Of a DNA stretch of 64,000 nt, positions 1-13,100 are shown in pieces. Every line of letters begins with the position of its first letter. The stretch's first letter is position 1. Under the pieces are notes generated by a model. The model was given only the letters and a program-made list of their open reading frames with translations. It made no database searches and was not told where the DNA came from. The DNA is from Juglans regia. Taxonomy: Eukaryota; Streptophyta; Magnoliopsida; Fagales; Juglandaceae. Position numbers and translations under genes: made by a program. The stretch covers positions 14,770,640-14,834,639 of the forward strand of contig NC_049915.1 of NCBI RefSeq assembly GCF_001411555.2. The letters are read 5' to 3'.

Positions 1-109
1 AAGATGCGATAGAGAAATAGGGAAGAAAAGAACGAAGAAGAGAAGAAGAAACGCGGGAGAGGAAGAGGGAAGAAGAAAGAGAAAGGAGACGCGGGGGAGA
101 GAGAGTTGA

Positions 110-289
110 TATTAATAAACAATGTATTTGGAGGTGAAATAATGCTTTTCATATTTGAAGAAAAAGATGAATTTACTGTAGCTGATATTTAGGATGAAAA
201 GTGTTTGGCTAATTCAATGTGGGTCAACTATTGATAAAGTTATTTAAATTTAGAGATGAAATGTTATTTGAAGAAGCCAATGTGGATGC
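110..289. repeat. MITE-like remnant, right end
   Basis: This is an AT-rich stretch whose right end, CCAATGTGGATGCTC, resembles the GAGCATCCACATTGG terminus common in plant MITEs. A related motif (GAGCACTCCCAATGG) starts at about 644. I could not find a matching left terminus, so the limits are approximate. Bases 1-109 are a purine-rich tract with no recognisable feature. Confidence 0.3.
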
Positions 290-640
290 TCTAAGATGAG
301 TGGCGTGCCTTCATAGAAATATTCCCTTGTTGGTTACCCTTAACTCTATCTTCCATTTTAAAGCATGTATCACCGACAACCGATTGAGCTAAATCATTGA
401 TGAGATCATGCATAAAAAAATTGTGATTGATTAATGTGTGACCATTGGAAAAATGACCTTGACAACAAATTCCAAAAATACTCGGTACCCAAATCTTCCA
501 TTTTCTCATTTTGTCGTGATAATTGAATCAAACCTTCTGCCATCCATAATAGTACCACCTCCTTCTCCTCAAATTCTTCTTAGTCCTTTGGTAGTATTGA
601 ACAATACACAAAGCATATCTTTAAATGTGAAGGGAGATTT
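290..640 (-). pseudogene. CC-NB-LRR disease-resistance gene fragment (RPP13-like)
   Basis: On the minus strand the translation contains MHDLINDLAQ, the MHD motif of CC-type NB-LRR immune receptors, followed by a sequence ending in KARHSS, as is typical of RPP13-like proteins. Upstream in other frames lie matches to the conserved stretch just before it: a cysteine-rich CxxYCSILPKD-like segment, then LLWMAEGLIQ, then an LGxxYFxxLLSRSFFQ-like segment. At least one frameshift and one stop separate these pieces. Only about 115 residues from the end of the NB-ARC domain are present, with no P-loop and no LRRs. It is a relic. The family assignment is firm; nothing suggests expression. Confidence 0.75.
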
Positions 641-1109
641 TTAGAGCACTCCCAATGGCTCTTGTAAAATACATTTTTCTTCAAAATATAAAGAAAGATG
701 GCCAAAAGGTTCTTCTATTTGATCATCTATTCTACTTCTATTTTACATTCAATTACAGTAAATCTTCTACATTTAGAGGTAACTATTCATTCCTCTAAAC
801 AATTTTTTATTATTTCTCTCTCATTTCATCATCTTTCCTCTTTATCTTATTTTTATTTTAACCCTTTTATCACTTTTGCACAGCCCCCACTCTCTTATCT
901 TTCATCTACTTCCTAGTACTTTGTTTATAGTCTCTTTGACATATGTCGGCATGCTTTGGAGCATCAATATTTATAATGAGGCCTGCAATGTAGAACTGTA
1001 AGCTTGACTCGGTTGCATATATAGAGTCCTATGAAAAATAAAAATAGAACAACAGAAAGCGATTAACAGGGTGCAGGTGGTTGTTATAAATAACTTCATT
1101 AACTAATAG
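641..1109. other. Intergenic, no gene recognised
   Basis: AT- and T-rich sequence between the NB-LRR relic and the LRR gene. It begins with a MITE-like terminus (GAGCACTCCCAATGG). The short open frames here are low-complexity and match no family I know. It may include the former promoter of the gene that follows. Confidence 0.4.
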
Positions 1110-2765
1110 ATGCTACGTGTACACAAGATGAAAAGAATGGTAGCATCAACCTTCAAGAAACTATGCACCCTACTCTCTTTTTTCTTGTTTGTTCATCATG
1201 TGGTCTTATCATCAAATGTTGCTTCTGTTGCAGAAGCTACTGCTCTTCTCAAATGGGAAAATACCCTTTCAAACCAAACCCAATCTCGCCTTCATTCATG
1301 GACTTCCCTTTCCAATGCTTCTGCAAATTCAAACCACAGTACAGATCCCTGCACTTGGTTTGGAATTTCTTGCAACCCTGCTGGAAGTGTTGTTAGAATG
1401 AGCATTACTAGCTCTGGCCTACAAGGTACACTTCATGGATTTACTTTCTTGTCTTTTCTAAATCTTGCATATCTTGATCTCTTTGTGAACTCTTTATTTC
1501 GGGACATTCCGCATCAAATTAGGTACCTGTCTAAACTCATCTATCTTAATTTGTCCTTTAACCTATTATCAGGAAAAATCCCATCGGAAATAGGTCGCCT
1601 AAATTCTCTAGCTAAGCTTGGTCTTTTTCAAAACAATTTTGAAGGTTCCATCCCAACTTCTTTAGGAAATTTGAGAAATCTAACCCATCTGTATCTTTGG
1701 GGAAATAAACTTTCTAGCTCCATTCTTGAAGAACTAGGTTGCCTAAATTCTCTAACCAATCTTTATCTTTCCCAAAACAGTTTTGAAGGTCTTATTCCTA
1801 CTTTAGGAAATTTGAGAAATCTTACCCATCCTTATCTTTTCCTGAAGAGATAGGCTGCCTATATTCTCTAGCCCAGCTTGATCTTGCGCAAAACCATTTA
1901 GAAGGTCTCATTCATACTTCTTTAATTCGAACTCATCTCATCTCTAAAAACAAACAAGGTTTAGTCTTTAGAAAATAAATTTTCTGGCTTCATTCCTGAT
2001 GAAATAGGGTATATAAATTCTCTAGCCAACCTTAAGATTTCCTAAAACCGTTTAGAATGTCTCATCCCTACTTCTTCAGAAAATTTGAGAAACCTTACCC
2101 ATCTGCACCTCAATCAAAATCAACTTTCTGGCTTCATTCCTAATGAACTAGGTCGCCTAAATTCTCTAGTCGTGCTTGATCTTTCCCAAAACCATTTAGA
2201 AGGTCACATTCCTATTTCTTTAGGAAATTTGAGAAATTTTACATTTCTTAGTTTTTGAGAAAATAAACTTCCTGGTTTCATTCCTAATGAAATAGGTTAC
2301 ATAAATTCTCTAGCCTCGCTTCAACTTTCCCAAAACTGTTTAGAAGGTCACATCCCTGCTTCTTTAAGAAATTTAAGAAATCTAACCCTTCTATATATTT
2401 GGGAAAATAAACTTTCTGGCTCCAATCCTAAAGAAATAAGTCACCTAAATTCTCTAGCTTTTCTTGATCTTTCCCAAAACTGTTTAGAAAGTGACATTAC
2501 TACTTCTTTAGGAAATTTGAAAAATCTTACCTTTATAAATCTCTTTCAAAATCAACTTTGTAACTCCATTCCTGAAGAACTAAGTTGCCTAAATTTTCTA
2601 ACCGACCTTTATCGTTACCAAAACAATTTTGAAGGTCTCATCCTTACTTCTTTAGGAAATTTAAGAAATCTTACCCTTCTGTATTTTGGACAAAATAAAC
2701 TTTCTAACTCCATTCTTAAAGAATTAAGTCGTTTAAATTCTCTAGTCAAGCTTGATCTTATATGA
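1110..2765 (+). pseudogene. Decayed LRR receptor-like kinase gene (LRR ectodomain only)
   Basis: The first 247 codons (1110-1853) are open. A second in-frame ATG at 1128 gives the better signal peptide (hydrophobic CTLLSFFLFVHHVVL). It is followed by an LRRNT_2 cap (ATALLKWENTL and a CTWFGISC cysteine pair) and plant-type LRRs (LxxLxxLxLxxNxFxGxIP), as in MIK2-like class XII and related receptor kinases. A stop ends this frame at 1851-1853. Further LRR units continue to about 2760 in shifting frames, for example the open piece 2517-2765, with repeated LNSLxxLxLSQNxxEG text. There is no transmembrane segment and no kinase domain; the sequence becomes AT-rich after 2765. Several frame breaks and the missing kinase make it a pseudogene. 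A transcribed, truncated receptor-like protein from the first 247 codons cannot be excluded. It is convergent with the SCD1 gene. Confidence 0.8.
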
Positions 2766-2914
2766 CCATCGTATTAAATAAAAATTTTATTCTTTTTTAA
2801 TATTAAGAATAAATCGCTCTGATCTTTCCGGGGCTGGGGTAGATAATTACGAACTTTGACCTGTCAAATTCATTTAATTTGTTTTTCCAACACCAACATG
2901 CAGGAGTACTTGTA

Positions 2915-2918
<4 letters not shown>

Positions 2919-2970
<52 letters not shown>
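2919..2970. repeat. (AT)n microsatellite
   Basis: About 26 uninterrupted AT units downstream of the LRR pseudogene. Confidence 0.95.
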
Positions 2971-2973
<3 letters not shown>

Positions 2974-3107
2974 CTAGCTATATATCATTATGAATTTCCT
3001 AGTCAATCTCTTTTACCTTACCATTTAAGATTGGGAAACTGATGTGACTTAGGAATATCTCGGAGGGGCATAAACGCAACATGCAAACCCTTTTTATTTA
3101 AATTTTC

Positions 3108-3301
3108 TCCGTTTGTATAATGGAAGTATTTCATATCATTTCATTATTATAATTTTTTTAAATTTCTGCATAAAATATAATAAATAATTTAATTTTTTTT
3201 AATTTTAAAATAATATTAATATTAAAAATAATATTTTAATAATATTTTATTCAACTTTCATCTAAAATCATCTTATCTCATCTCACTATTCAAATCGCAC
3301 C
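3108..3301. repeat. Degenerate Tourist-like MITE
   Basis: An AT-rich body with the same internal text as the better copies at 42408, 38899, 49108 and 58029 (runs like ATAAAATATAATAAA, then AATATTATTAAAAATAAT, then TCTCATCTCA). The terminal repeats are eroded (left CCGTTTG, right CAAATCG), so the limits are approximate. Confidence 0.5.
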
Positions 3302-3858
3302 AAAAGTCCACATTGTCCATTGACGTGATTATAAATGCTTTATGATTCACTAATGTTTATCTTTCTTTTTTTTCGAATTATAGAAAGTGTTTGTATTATA
3401 AATTTGTATAGGATCTTGATCCATTAACAGCACCGTTAGGACTTCTTTGCTATGACACGCATAATTTGCATTTCTTAGAAATTGAATTATTTTAGAAGTA
3501 AAAAATTTTATTTATATGTTAGTGTGTAGGATGTTGATGTGGCATAATTTGATTTGTCAGCAAAATTTTATAAACTTAATCTTATATATTAAATCGTATC
3601 ACGTTAATGATGAGGATGCATGGTATTCTCCACACTGACTTATGAATAAAACGACTCTTCAAAAAATTTTCATTTTCCAAAGTTCTTGTCCTTAACTTGG
3701 TGTTGGAAGAAGACTACTATAGACATCAAGATCAATATATAACACTAATTGGACTTGAGTGTGGATTAGTGCAACTATTTGACTCAAAGGGATAAAATTA
3801 ATAAATCAAAATAAAAATTTATTAATTTGTATGTTCCTTTATGATACAATACAATGAC

Positions 3859-3862
<4 letters not shown>

Positions 3863-3900
<38 letters not shown>
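3863..3900. repeat. (AT)n microsatellite
   Basis: About 19 AT units, 3' of the SCD1 stop codon. The rest of 3302-4003 is AT-rich spacer in which I see no gene. Confidence 0.95.
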
Positions 3901-3902
<2 letters not shown>

Positions 3903-4003
3903 CTTTGAAATGCAGGCTCTTGTATACAGAAATGAACCGAACAAATTCAGCTTGCTAGTTAAGGGAAAAGCGGGCAAAGCAAGCCTGTATGCAAAAATTA
4001 GAA

Positions 4004-4009
4004 TTTATT
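4004..4009 (-). promoter_or_regulatory. Candidate poly(A) signal of SCD1
   Basis: On the minus strand this reads AATAAA, 117-122 nt after the SCD1 stop codon, a plausible 3'-UTR length. It is a motif match only. Confidence 0.35.
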
Positions 4010-4125
4010 CAAACTTTATCATATCACACAAACAAGTTGAAAGATAAACGTAGAGAAGCCATCACAACCATTTCCCTCATCATTTCAACTACACAAGAAG
4101 TATCTATAAAACACAATAAATGAAT

Positions 4126-7100
4126 TTAAATGTTGATGGTGGCTTCCCACAGCCTAAGAAGTCCATTACGACCACCACTGCATATCCTTTTCCTCTCAAG
4201 GTCAGAAGCCACACACCGTACCTGGATACCACAGAATAGTACTGCCAATGTCAAACCAAATATAAACAATTGACCCTGAATTTTCAAGGGAAAATTATAC
4301 TTGAACCGAGAAAGCTTACCGACAAAATCAACCTGTGTTTTTTTTTTTTTTTTTTGTTTATTTAATAGTTGAGGAAGTGACTAATAATTGATTTTTTTTT
4401 TATTTTTTAAAATGTTTAAAGATGTATAAAAAATTATTGAAAGAAAAACAAAAAAATAAAAAAGTAGATTTGCACTTGTCGGTACAAATCATCAGTTGGA
4501 ACTCTCGGTTCCAGTAGCAGTGTCCATTTTCAAGTTATTATATTTATTATATTCCGTTCAGCATTTCTACATTTTTCATGTAAAAATTACATATCATGCA
4601 CTAAAAGATACCAGTCACTATATATGATCATTTGGAATCTGCAATATTTTCCACTCTCTCGAACATGTCACATTTGATCTATTTTCCAAATAATATTTTC
4701 AGTTATAAATACTAGTGCTGGAATTTAAACGTATCATAGAAGTTTACTGTTGGCTCAGAAGGACCAAGCAGGAAGTATACAAGAAATGAAAGACAACACA
4801 TACCACAGCAACTGTTCTTGGTGGCGTACGGTAGAGTTGCCACCCTGCCATTTTTGAACTCGTGCTAGAGAAGCTACCAAGTCTCTCTTGCGGCCGATGA
4901 AAGAGAGACATAGAATTATCAGCTGCTCCAATACCCAACCAGTGTTCCCCCGCACTGATGGATAATACAGCGGCAGTATGTATGGTAACATTCTTTATGC
5001 ACCTTATACCACCTGCACACCGTACACAATTAATGCTAAAGAATAATGCTAAATACAGTCATAGGTTGTGCAAGCGTTGCGCACTCTTTTTGAAAAAGAG
5101 TGGGGTCCTATATTCAAAAATTAATTTCTTCACGTGGGTCACATATTTATTCACTTGTTTTAAAAAAGGTAGGCAGCGCTTGCGCACTGCAAATATCATT
5201 TCTCAATGCTAAATGCTAATGGTAGCACCCAGTGCTTTTAGTTAGATTTACAACAATGGAGAAGAAAACATCCATTTCTTCAAACATTGACAAGTAATTC
5301 TTCCATTATTCAATTAATCGTACTAGTTAAACTCTAATAGACAGCAATCTGCAAAGCCGCTTGACACAGGCTTTCTCAACCAGTAGCACTACCATGTCTT
5401 TTAGCACACCAACGGTACCCGTTTCCCATTTTTTGCTCATTTTTCCCAGAGAAGTTATCCATGTTTTTGCTAGATTTTGATAGAAACTCAGGGTTATTTA
5501 ACCTGCAAGAACTAAACTTATTGCTTCTTATTGTTTCATGTGTCAAGTGGCAGGGAATTTGTGAGGGCTATATAAAATTGTACAAGTGCTCTCTTTTGAC
5601 ATGTACATATTATAAAATCGTGATATGTATATTATATCACTGCATAACACTAGGATGCGAATGATTCCAAAATTTAAAGCAAAAGGTGGCGTTGCCTGAT
5701 GGGCAGGTAAGTACAATTCTATTCATGTGTAGCTGCTTTGATGAAATTGCCTGGAAGCAGCTAAGATAAAATGAAAAACAAACAGAAGCCACAGTCCAAG
5801 GAATGGAAAGAAAAAATTTCTGTAGTCAAGAGATCATTAATGCTCTTACCCTCCTCATTTTCCCAAAACCGCAGCAGCCCATCAGTTGAACCTAAAAAGG
5901 TCATCATTTCTCTTCTTTTAACAAATATTGGCCCAGCATGGCACGATAGAACAGCAAACAGAAAGGGTGATAAGGTTCAACCTGTTATTATTCCTCTGTC
6001 CAATGGGGAATATTCGACGCATAATATTGGACCAGCATGGCATGCGAGAACAGCTTCACAGGTCCCCTGGGAAACAGACCATGCTCTTGCTGTCCAATCA
6101 TCACTACCAGTAACTAAAGTATCTCCAACCATTCTCATTGATCTGCATATTTGCACAAAAAGCCAGTGTCTTAATCCCTATCCTTAACAAAATATAAATG
6201 CATGAACGCAAATATCATATGATCCTTCAGCTCACCTAATCCATTTTGTGTGCCCTAACAGCTTGTGCATCTGCCTACCAGAACGGATGTCCCAGATATT
6301 TGCAACCCTGTAATGCAAGTAATAATCAATTTGGTTCAAGGCAAAAGTCAAAATGCCCGATATTAACATGTAAAATTAGATCATATAAAAAAGACAGAAA
6401 GCATTATTGTGACTTCCAATATACTTACACGTCTCTGCCAGCAGCAGCCAAGATTCCTGTTGAGTCATCATACTCCATGCATAGAACTGCACTTGAACAA
6501 TGACCTACCGTCGCCACACATGTATCAGTTCTAACATCCCACATCTTTACAGTACCATCATGGGCAGCAGTGAGGACACGTTCGCCCGACAGCATGCGCA
6601 CACAACTAACCTACAAGGATAAAATAGAGTAATTCAGTTACAATCATCAACTGCATGTATCTTCACCACCGCTCTACATAATCTCTTCATTGCTGAGAAG
6701 AAAAGATAGGAAGAAAAATTCATGATAGGTATTTTTCTTAGAAGCTGCAATTATTTATGTATGTATGTATGTATGTATTAATTCAAAATTCTCAGAAAGT
6801 AATCTCACTTTCAACCCTCTCCCCTCATCCGAAAAATAAAAGAAAAATCAGAAAGGTCTAAAACATATAGAGTTAACAATAAGAGCTCAGAGACCAAGCC
6901 TAAGAAGTAACTTTAAATTATTCACCTCCTAATATTAACCATCTATTCTTTGGTACCATCTAGGTAGAACACATGAGAGCTTTCTTTTCGCGAATATTAT
7001 TTGGGGTGTTGAATTCGTTGATCCAACAATAAACTACAGTTGTTGCTCATTGACTCGCATAGTGTCTGCATACACCATTCTGATTCCATTCCTACCCTAT

Positions 7101-10100
7101 AATCAAGTAAAATATGCACTGAATATAAATGACCTGTCCATCATGGCCTTTTAGCTCTTCTAGAAGCTGAGTTGTTTGTTTGTCCCATACTAAAATGGAC
7201 TGGTCGTCGGATCCTGATACCACCTTTAATCGATCAGAGCTTATTGCACGGATGGTTCTGCATGAGCCAAAAAAGGAAGGCATTAATCTAAGATGAATAA
7301 AAAAACCCTATGGAGGCAAGGGGGGTGGGGCAGATTGGTTTTGATATAACCACCCAGCAAAGAGGGAAAGAAAACCTGGTATGTCCTTTCAAAGTTGCCC
7401 GAAGTTCTGAACCACGAAGACTAGGATCCCATATCTTAACCTGCATGATTGTCGAAAATGAATATCCATGACATGTTTAAGACCTGCAGATATGTTATGA
7501 AATCCTCAAGGAAAGAAAAAGTCCGAAGAAAATACACAAATATGCAAACTTACTGAGCAGTCTGTGCCTCCACTGATAAATAAACCTGCATCTTCACGGT
7601 CACCCACCAGATCCCACACCTCTCTTCTTGTCACACAATGTAGAGCAGTAACAGCACCACTATGACCCCTAAGTATACGAACATTGGTTTGAATTCTCTT
7701 CTGCCCAGCAGCCGATAAATCATGTTTGCGAGGAGTCCCATTCTCGTTTGTGGCTGATGCTGGAAGACAATAAACCATGTTGTTGTAGCAAGATTAACTT
7801 CAAAGAAGAATTAATAATACATGCATGTAATGTTAACAAAAGATGAGGAACTGTCAAGAGTAGCATTCTTTGTTTGTTGGCAGTGTTAGTTATGATCTTA
7901 ACGGTGGATAATTTGAGGAAGAGGACTGTTGTAATAATGTACTGGTGTTGTATGTGCAAACAAGGTGGAGAAAGCATCCATCATCTTTTACCTAACTTCG
8001 AGGTGGTTAGGATTTATGGGCATCAATATTGCACACATTTGGGATTGAATCGGTCATGCCCCAATTGGTGATGGATTTGACAGCTTGTTAGTGCAGTCCT
8101 ATGAGTAGCCACAACCAACTCAGAGGCTTGGAAGATGGTCCCCTAGCATCTAATGCAGTGTATTCAGTGAGAATGCAATATGCTCAGACTTTTGAAGAAC
8201 GTGAGAGGACAGTGATAGAAAGAGCATTATGTTCAACCCTCTTTATGTATATATGGAGGGGCACAATAGTTTCTGCTCCTACAGATTTCTAGACCTTATG
8301 GAATTATGTTCTTTTTCTTCATCCCTTTAGCTGCTTGTTACCCCGTGTACTTGGGTTGCACCCCTTTGCACTTTGAATAAAATTTACCTAACTTCTCATG
8401 TTAACAGAAGAGGTACCTGAACTGCCAGAGTCAGAAGCCCATCGACGAACACGACTAAAAGAGTTTGATCTGGATGATGTATCTCTGCTGAACATGCTCT
8501 GAACCCAGCTCCTTCCAACACCAGAAGCCTCGGCAGGGGGCTGATTCCCATCCGTTGCCTCTTTTGAACGTGGGGATGCCAATCCTAGAGATGACATGGA
8601 TTGGGCCTTTATAGAAGTGATCCCCCAGTAAGCAACACGCAGTTGCTGGGTATGTGATAAGAATCCTCTGAGTTTTATCTGTAACAAAGAGGGAAAGAAC
8701 GTTTCAAGCAAAAGAATTCATATATAACCAAACCTTCAGAACAGTCAGATGGTGAAAGATGATTGTGATTTGCTCGTCAAGTCCTATTGCTCATGTTAAA
8801 AATTCAAGAACAATTCACAAGCACACTATTTCTGGATTACAATTAACATATTAATGCTAAAGATGTATTTGTGAGTTTATACAGAGGCTGAGAAGAAAAA
8901 GAAGATAGAATTTTTTGGGATTTCAATAGACTGCAGAAGATCAGAGCCAAAAACTGACCACTACTCTAGGTAAAAGTTTTATGCAGTGATGACAAAGTGT
9001 TCAAGACCATTTACAGGAACATTAAGCGCCTTCTGAGCATATGCAGCACTTCAAATAAAAATTCGGGTGTCAATTTGAAACCCTGATCAAATGCACTTAA
9101 GTAAAACATATATAGATGGCCTCTGTTCGAAGCCTCATTCAAATTCGTGTTGAAAGAAACAAACCCGAACGACCTCTGTTCGAAACCACTTTGAGTGTTC
9201 TGTACGTCAACTAGGATCTCTCTCTCTCTCTCTCTCTCTCTCAGATGGACATATGCACAGAAATGTATAGACGCACATTTACACACTACAGTCACTAAGT
9301 ATATAAGACTTAGGAGTATTATTTAGATAAAAGTTGAGCCTTTGGTGTGTTAAGAAGGGTCTTCTTGTTCGCACTGTATTCCTTCTGTACATTCCTATAA
9401 GTTCTGAACCTATCTTTATAGCTCAGTATCTCTTTCTAGACTTCCATAGAGTGTTGAGCTTGTTTGTCGGATTGTTTGCTTGCGTTTTCTTCCCAATCAT
9501 CATTACTCAGCACCAAAGTATATGTACTTCATGATGTCAACGCATATGAGAACTATGGTTTCTATTTATATAGGCTCTATGGTTGTACTAAAGCAGTAAA
9601 AAGGTACAAATCAATGTCAGGTCCATCTGATAAATGTCCTCCCATTGTAGGAAAATAATGGGAAAATCTTCACTGTTTTCTAATAATAATGTAATCACAT
9701 TAAAAGGCATAGATGAGCCCAACCCTAGCACACATGAAAGTACAAGAGAGCCGCTACTCAGAATAAAAAGAAACAGAACAATTAAAAAAAAACCGTGAAG
9801 CTAGAACAAAGCAAAATATCATGAGCCACTATCCATGTATAAAGGGAGTTGAGGAAGATCCTTGTCAGCTCTACCACTAAAAGGTCCTTATCCTCAAAAG
9901 TCTATGCACTCCGAATACACCATGCGAACCATAGAGGAATCAACCTCCATACTAACAAAAGGTTATCATGTCCCTACACTCCCCAGTTCGCCAACAACTC
10001 TCTCACCCATCTAGGCATAACTCAATCAACACCAAACCCCTCAAATTGCAAACACCATAAGGTCTCTCGATACTTCACAGTAAAGAATATGATCAATCAG

Positions 10101-13100
10101 TTTTCCGTTCTTTTTACACATGTAATACCAATTCACCACAATGACATTTTGTTCCTCAGGCTGTCCAAAGTCAAAATATTTCCCAAAGACACTGTCCACA
10201 CAAAAAAACCACTCTCGAGGGGGGTCTTCACTTGCCAAATGCTTTTCCAATGAAATGAGAAACCAGTAGTAAATGCTAAAACCTTATAATATGATTTCAC
10301 TTCAAACTTGTGTTTTTTGGATGGAATCCAACATATACCATTCATACCTCCTTTCTTATTCTAGAATTGTCTAATATCTTGAAAAAAGTGAAAACAAAAC
10401 CAATGCGCAGTCTTGCAGAGGTCTAGTAAAAAGAATATCCCAATTAGTAGTTCGATTTTGGATTCACATGTTCTCCACCACCCATGCATCCTTGTAATGA
10501 GCAATATTATAGAACTCTGGTTAAGATATCTTCAAATGTTGATCCCCACACCAGAGATCACAATTCTAACAAATTTTGACAAAGAATCCCAATCCCCTCC
10601 TATGTTTCCACAACCCTACACTAAAAGGCTCTGTTATCTCCTTCGAACACCAACCACTCCTCAAACTCTCATACTTGCTATCCATAACCAATCTCTATAA
10701 GGCCTCCCTCTCCATCGTATAACATCATAGCCATTTCCCCAACAATGCTCAATTAAAACCAAACTACTTGATTTTACTGGAGTACAAATACTAGGCTCTT
10801 CGTTGTATTTCCAGCTACCTTTTTCTATATTCAAATATCCTATTAGCAGTCATCACCTTCTCCTTGTAATCATCATTCTTGAAGTAAAACAGCATTGCAT
10901 ATACATAACCTTTGGTAATTGGTCCACGGGACAAAAGTATAATGCCGATATTCCACATACTACATCCTTTCTTTCCACAGAAACTGTAGTATATATTCTA
11001 ATGGAATTGAGTTGTTGGGGGTCAAATCCCACACATTGATTCATTGAATAGCTATTAATATCTAGACAACATAGAAACTAACATGAAAAAACTCATGAAA
11101 TTAAGTAGAAAACATCTAAAAACAACAATAATAACATAGGAAACAAGATAAGAAACAAGATAAGAAATCCAATGAACATAAACGTGTCTGGCCATCACGA
11201 AACACCTCATCACAAACACAGATAAGCCAGGTAACAAGGGCATAAGCATGCCGCCATAAATGACAAATGTAAAACATTGGAAATAATCAAGCAGTCGAAA
11301 TGGGGAGAAAAGAGAAAAAGAAAAAGAACTTACAAACTGCTTATATCCAATGTTGTTTTTATCTGCTATTGTTTCAATCAAATACCAAGCATCAGTATCA
11401 GAAAGTCCCAACCCAACCTTCACAGAGGGAAAAACAACAGAACTCAAAAGTATGAAGTATAACTTGCATGTAGTCGGTGTAAGTGGTAAAAGGGAAAGAA
11501 AGAAGTAAATAAAAGAGAACACACACTACCATATGTGATGCCATCACAATTAGCTGCGTTGTAACCAGAGATGCATAATTCGTAGAACTGGCATAAAATA
11601 AGATAACACAAGTCAGAGGAATTAACAACTCCAATGGTCAAAACTAAACCAACCCCGCATAAGAAGACTCATACCTCCTAATTTGCATTTTGGGCATGCC
11701 TTAACCCCTTTTATACTTTTTCCCTTCGCTTCTCAATCAAATCTTACAGCAAATATTCAGTTTGCATACAAATATTTAGAGACATTGCACATAGATAACT
11801 GATACGGAACAAAAATGTACAATCCCACATCCATGTAGACTCAATTTGATCCTAGTTATGGTATGTTAGGTTCCTCAAGAAATGAAGGTTTTTATCCTTT
11901 TTAAGTATGATGCAACAACATAAATCCTTCCTTTTTTTTTTTTTTCTTTTTGAGCAGGCACAGCACGCTGGATCTCCAAGGAATATTTTCAGTTTTCTTT
12001 TACATCTACCCTGTTATAATTCTGGAATAGAAGCCCCATTCAAGAGCTTAACTTCATTTCAAACATACGACACCTTTTCATGTCATCTCCACCATGATTA
12101 CAAGACAGGAAGAGGATTCCCTCCCCACCATTAATTATAATATCCTATCATCCATCCACATCCCCTGGTTGAAAATATGGATTACAATGGAGAGATATGT
12201 TCAAAGAGAGACGTCCCAAAGCTCTGCATGTGTCAGGCAGACATAAACTTGAGCCAGTGTAGCTTGCTTGAGTTTCGGTTGATAATGAGGATAACCCACC
12301 CAAAATGCATGCCCTACCTAAATAGTTTACCAGTATTCTAATGTGGGCCAGACACAGTTTTGTTTTGTCTTCTTTTGTTTTTTTGGATAAGTAAGCCAGA
12401 CGCAATTTTGTATCTCAAGGATATATGATATCAACAAACAATCAGATTTTCCAACCATACTCATTCTTAGTCCCAGCACGTTTAGTTTGTTCCCCCCCAA
12501 GGGAAAATACTGCCAAAAAATTGTGGATGGAAGTTGGAACCTCAATAAAAAGACTGCCAAACACTCAAATCCGCCACACCCCCCCCCAAGAGGAGAAAAA
12601 AACCAAGGGGAAAAAATGCTGGTCAGAACCTGGATAAAATAAAAGGAAATTTTGATAGGACAACCCCCATGCTATGCCTGATTTGGATTAGGACTGCGCA
12701 TTTTTTAGCAATAGCTCCCTTGCAGTTTGAAATTTTTAGCAATAGGCCCTTCTGCTACAATTTTGTCCATTGCTGTTCAGAAAAGCCACACATGGTGGCT
12801 GCGTGGTGGCATATCTACCACGGGTGGCCAGAGGTCGGCCACTACAAGGTGGCCAAGATTGAGCCATCCTCCTTGTGGTCCGAACTTTGGGCCACTCATG
12901 TGGTGGCCAAGATAATATAGTTTTGTAGTGGGTTGAAATTGTCAGTTTTTTTCTGTAATCCAGTAGCTTAAAAACAAAATTTCATGTGCATGGAAGAATC
13001 AATACACTTTGCAATCTGTTTGCAAAGCCTCGCCCAAAAGTAGGATCAATTTGATGTGCAGTTAGAAAATAAGAAACAGAGCACAATTGTGCACGCATGC

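Noticed and set aside
5771..6187. Plus-strand 138-codon open frame with a repeated NIGPAWHxRTA motif
   Set aside because: It is antisense to SCD1 exons 28 and 29; the repeated motif is the shadow of the exon/intron duplication.
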